Shown piece after piece: positions 61,471 through 64,000 of a stretch of 64,000 bases of DNA. This DNA is from Pirellulaceae bacterium. GTDB lineage: Bacteria; Planctomycetota; Planctomycetia; Pirellulales; Pirellulaceae. The position numbers and the translations under genes were made by a program. Location: positions 1 through 64,000 of the forward strand of contig JALOQX010000005.1 of the NCBI GenBank assembly GCA_025459265.1. Reading direction: 5' to 3'. Each line of letters begins with the position of its first letter. Within the stretch, counting starts at the first letter, position 1. The notes under the pieces were generated by a model. It worked only from the letters and a program-made list of their open reading frames with translations, was not told the DNA's origin and did no database searches.

Positions 61471-63546
61471 TTACCGTCCCAACTCGGCGACGATGCGGTC
61501 CGCCCGATAGATCGTGCGAAGCGCTTCGCGAATCGCCTCGGAACTGACCGACACCGCGCGGTCCTGGCGATCGTCGTACCGGTAGTCCCCCGGCAGCGAC
61601 TGAATGTTCCCGTCGAAGATCAGGCCGACGAGTTCCAGGTCGCGGTTGACGACCGGGCTGCCCGAGTTGCCGCCGATAATGTCGGCGGTGCACACGAAGT
61701 TGAACTGCGTCTTGAGATTCATGTCGTTGCGGCGTTGGTGCCAGAGCGGCGGCAGGGCCCACGGATCCTGGGCCCCGTGCAACGCTTCGTGATCGAACGC
61801 GCCGCCGAACGTTGTCCAGGCGGGGATCTGTTCCCCCTCCTGCTCGTAGCCCTGGACCAGGCCGAAAGCCAGCCGCAGGGTAAACGTCGCATCCGGGTAA
61901 TTGGACGTGCCGCGCGTGGCGAAGACGGCATTGGCGACCTGCGCATAAGCCTGTCGCTCTTCCTCTTCGATGGCCTCCTGTTCTTCGCGCAGCGCGCGGG
62001 ATTCGGGGTCTAGCAGGCGGGCCAATTGGATCATCGGATCGGTGCAGGCAGCCAGTGCGCTGCCGCCGTCGGCGGCCAGCTGGCGGCGGAACTCCACATC
62101 CTCCAGTCGGGTGCCCTGCACCAACTCGGCGGCCCGTGCCCGCGGGCTCTTTCCATCGAGCATTTGCTGGACCAACGGATCGTCGCCGCCCCGCTGCTCG
62201 ACCATGAACCCCAGCAAGTCGGCCAGGATCGTCTGCTCCAGGTCCTTGTAGATGGGGGCCGGCGAGAACAGCTGTTGCTCCAGCGACTCGCGCGCGGAAT
62301 CCCGGAACTCACGTAACCGCTGGGCACTCGGCTTCTTGTCTTCCTCGGCCATCCGCACCAGCGTCTGGGCGATCTGGAACAGGGTCATATTGAGCGAGAC
62401 GCCCTTGTTGATCAGCTCCGCCTGCCGCTGCTGCAGGCGCTGGATCGTCTTCCACGCCTCCGCCGCGTCACGCAACTCCGGCCGCTGGGCGATCGTCTCG
62501 AGCAGCTCTCGTTCCGCCGCTTCCTTCCGACGCATGAACTGCGGATCCTGCAGCCCGGCAAGCATGCCGGAGCGGGCCTTCCGGGAGTTCTGCACGCCGA
62601 AGAGATCTTCGTGCGCGCGCCGCTCCTGTTCCGGGCTCTTGAGACCGAATTGCTGCAGCAGGATTTCGCGTCGCCGCAGGAAATTCAGCGTGTATGGCAG
62701 TCGCACGTCGCGCTGGAACTTCAGCGCCGCCACCGTCGACAACCGACTCGTCCGCCCGGGGTTCCCGGAGACAAAAACAAGTTCACCTTCGCGTACGCCG
62801 CCGTCGGACCACTTGAGGAAACGTTCGACTTGGGCCGGCTTGTCATTCTCGTACACGCGGAAAATGCAGGCGTCCAGATCATACCGCGGGTATTCGAAGT
62901 TGTCGGCATCTCCTCCAAAAAAGGCAATGGCGGCTTCGGGCGCCCACACGAGGCGCACGTCGGTGTATTTCTTGTAGCGATAGAGGTGGTACCGCCCGCC
63001 GCCGTAGAGCGTGACGACGTCGCTCCGCAGGCCGGTTTCATCCTGCGACTTCTTCTCGATCTCGGCCATGACCGCCCGCCGCGCCACGGCGGCCTGCGCG
63101 GGCGTCATCGCCGGCGTCACGGCCGCCTGCACCTGGTCGGTGACATCCTGGATCGAGATCAACTGGTTCAGCTCCAGGTCGGGCGCCTTGATTTCGTCGG
63201 CGTGCGTGGCGGCCAGGAAGCCATCCCGATAGTAGTTGTTCTCCGGCGTGGAGATCTTGTACAGCGTGTCCGCGCCGACATGGTGGTTGGTCAACACCAG
63301 ACCCGTGGACGAAATGAACGACGCGGAGCCACCCGAGTTGAACCGCACGCTGGACTTCATCAGGTGCTCGGCCCACTCCGGCGTCGGCTCGAACCCGTGC
63401 TTCGCCTGCAGATGCTCCTTGGGCAAGTCGTTGAACAGCCACATGCCTTCGTCGGCACACAGCCAGGTGCGTGCGCCTACTCCGCTCATTCCCACCACCA
63501 TGATGCCCATTGCCATTGCCGGAAATACCGTAAGTGCCCGTTTCAT
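61471..63546 (-). CDS. S46 family dipeptidyl peptidase
   Basis: 691 residues, secreted serine peptidase releasing dipeptides from the N-terminus (DPP7/DPP11 type). Signal peptide (MKRALTVFPAMAMGIMVV), DEGMWLFNDLP at the mature start, the catalytic His in LVLTNHHVG, an Asp region in FEYPRYDLDAC and the Ser in GGNSGSPVV, a helical insertion in the middle. All three elements expected for the triad are seen. ATG 63546 is preferred over one 5 codons earlier. Confidence 0.92.
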   Translation of the reverse strand: MKRALTVFPAMAMGIMVVGMSGVGARTWLCADEGMWLFNDLPKEHLQAKHGFEPTPEWAEHLMKSSVRFNSGGSASFISSTGLVLTNHHVGADTLYKISTPENNYYRDGFLAATHADEIKAPDLELNQLISIQDVTDQVQAAVTPAMTPAQAAVARRAVMAEIEKKSQDETGLRSDVVTLYGGGRYHLYRYKKYTDVRLVWAPEAAIAFFGGDADNFEYPRYDLDACIFRVYENDKPAQVERFLKWSDGGVREGELVFVSGNPGRTSRLSTVAALKFQRDVRLPYTLNFLRRREILLQQFGLKSPEQERRAHEDLFGVQNSRKARSGMLAGLQDPQFMRRKEAAERELLETIAQRPELRDAAEAWKTIQRLQQRQAELINKGVSLNMTLFQIAQTLVRMAEEDKKPSAQRLREFRDSARESLEQQLFSPAPIYKDLEQTILADLLGFMVEQRGGDDPLVQQMLDGKSPRARAAELVQGTRLEDVEFRRQLAADGGSALAACTDPMIQLARLLDPESRALREEQEAIEEEERQAYAQVANAVFATRGTSNYPDATFTLRLAFGLVQGYEQEGEQIPAWTTFGGAFDHEALHGAQDPWALPPLWHQRRNDMNLKTQFNFVCTADIIGGNSGSPVVNRDLELVGLIFDGNIQSLPGDYRYDDRQDRAVSVSSEAIREALRTIYRADRIVAELGR

Positions 63547-63624
63547 GATTGCACTTCCCACCGTATCGTTCGTACGCAGAACAGAAACCAGACCGCAGAT
63601 CGCACGGCCGCCGTGGCCCCTATG

Positions 63625-64000
63625 TTAGGCGGGAACCATGTGGCAGCAAAGGGTCCCTTCCTGACTCCAGGCCAACTGATCCTCGCGCAGCGAGAATGCG
63701 CTGTCAAACTCGACCAGCCCCGGACACTGCTCCCGCCAACGGTCAAAGAAGCTGGATTCCAGCCGTGTCACATCCAGCGGCTCGAGCCGAAGATGGCTCC
63801 ACACACCCCCCTGCCCCGCGCCGTGCGCTGTACGGAGCAGCCCCAGTCCGGCCAGATCGGCTGCCAGGCACTCCGCGGCCTGCGGCACCGAGCGAAACAT
63901 GGACCCGTCCGGCAGGCTCCGCGCGACTTGCGCTCGGAGAAACAGGTGCATCTGACGGTCGTCGCTGTCTCCCACCAACTCCAGCGAATCAGCGCTGTCC
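63625..64000 (-). CDS. DUF2071-like protein, C-terminal part (cut by the right edge)
   Basis: At least 125 residues; the frame is open to the window end, so the N-terminus is missing. The visible part contains LRAQVARSLPDGSMFRSV, HLRLEPLDVTRLESSFFD and EFDSAFSLRE, the C-terminal strands of the DUF2071/YqjF type (acetoacetate-decarboxylase-like fold). Function unknown. The TTG at 63978 is an internal codon, not a supported start. Confidence 0.6.
   Translation of the reverse strand, partial: DSADSLELVGDSDDRQMHLFLRAQVARSLPDGSMFRSVPQAAECLAADLAGLGLLRTAHGAGQGGVWSHLRLEPLDVTRLESSFFDRWREQCPGLVEFDSAFSLREDQLAWSQEGTLCCHMVPA

Noticed and set aside
1-64000. tRNA, rRNA genes and CRISPR arrays
   Set aside because: I found no T-arm-like motif with a matching acceptor stem, no rRNA stretch and no array of direct repeats with unique spacers. 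I cannot run a tRNA scan, so a missed tRNA remains possible.

Overview
The window looks like chromosomal DNA from a planctomycete (Planctomycetota). It is GC-rich with many antisense open frames. It combines separate coaC and coaB genes, tetrahydromethanopterin-linked C1 genes (fae, a methylene-H4MPT dehydrogenase and an ATP-grasp protein), very large secreted proteins with no recognisable catalytic domain, and several short proteins of a planctomycete type (a 61-aa basic protein, a 70-aa lipoprotein, an 88-aa secreted Gly/Tyr-rich protein). I cannot name a genus. It appears to be core genome: I see no prophage, transposase, CRISPR array, tRNA or rRNA.

Layout. 1-7464: a minus-strand run, pheA-aroF-tpiA-secG-yicC-gmk-rpoZ-coaC-coaB plus a small protein, several joined by 4-bp stop/start overlaps; the first 228 bases are the end of a DUF502 protein. 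7885-13999: dnaK, rpsA, a primary-type sigma factor and apt. 14101-16653: two abutting paralogous envelope proteins. 16744-18886: sucCD behind a good sigma-70-type promoter. 19009-21401: two divergent response regulators. 21422-27583: xerC/xerD-type recombinase, lipoproteins, a PIG-L deacetylase, a nested palindromic repeat, a zinc-ribbon membrane protein and a DUF1573 protein. 27954-32296: ffh-rpsP-trmD-rplS-yraN-queC. 32323-38098: a WYL regulator convergent with an SbcC/SbcD-like (YhaN/YhaO-type) pair. 38134-43878: beta-propeller protein, CPBP protease, birA, DUF434 protein, an orphan gene with a structured leader or sRNA upstream, and an inositol monophosphatase. 44001-54803: giant secreted/membrane proteins. 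55006-63546: rimI, phosphoesterase, plsC, SDR, the H4MPT C1 group and an S46 peptidase. The right edge cuts a DUF2071-like gene.

Most notable signals: (1) an exact 16-bp tandem duplication at 51093-51124 that splits what reads as one ~2400-codon gene into two frames; (2) a minus-strand transcription unit of about 145 nt at 42698-42843 with its own sigma-70 promoter, alternative hairpins and a strong intrinsic terminator, lying just upstream of an orphan gene; (3) a -24/-12 (sigma-54-like) element before dnaK; (4) a nested palindrome made of 15-bp direct repeats at 24706-24775; (5) the compact C1 cluster with a divergently transcribed ATP-grasp gene.

Functional links: the ffh-rpsP-trmD-rplS group and rpsA serve translation and secretion; pheA/aroF/tpiA serve central and aromatic metabolism; fae and the dehydrogenase carry out the first two steps of formaldehyde oxidation on H4MPT; the SbcCD-like pair probably processes DNA ends. 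All functional calls come from reading the protein sequences; no database search was run.
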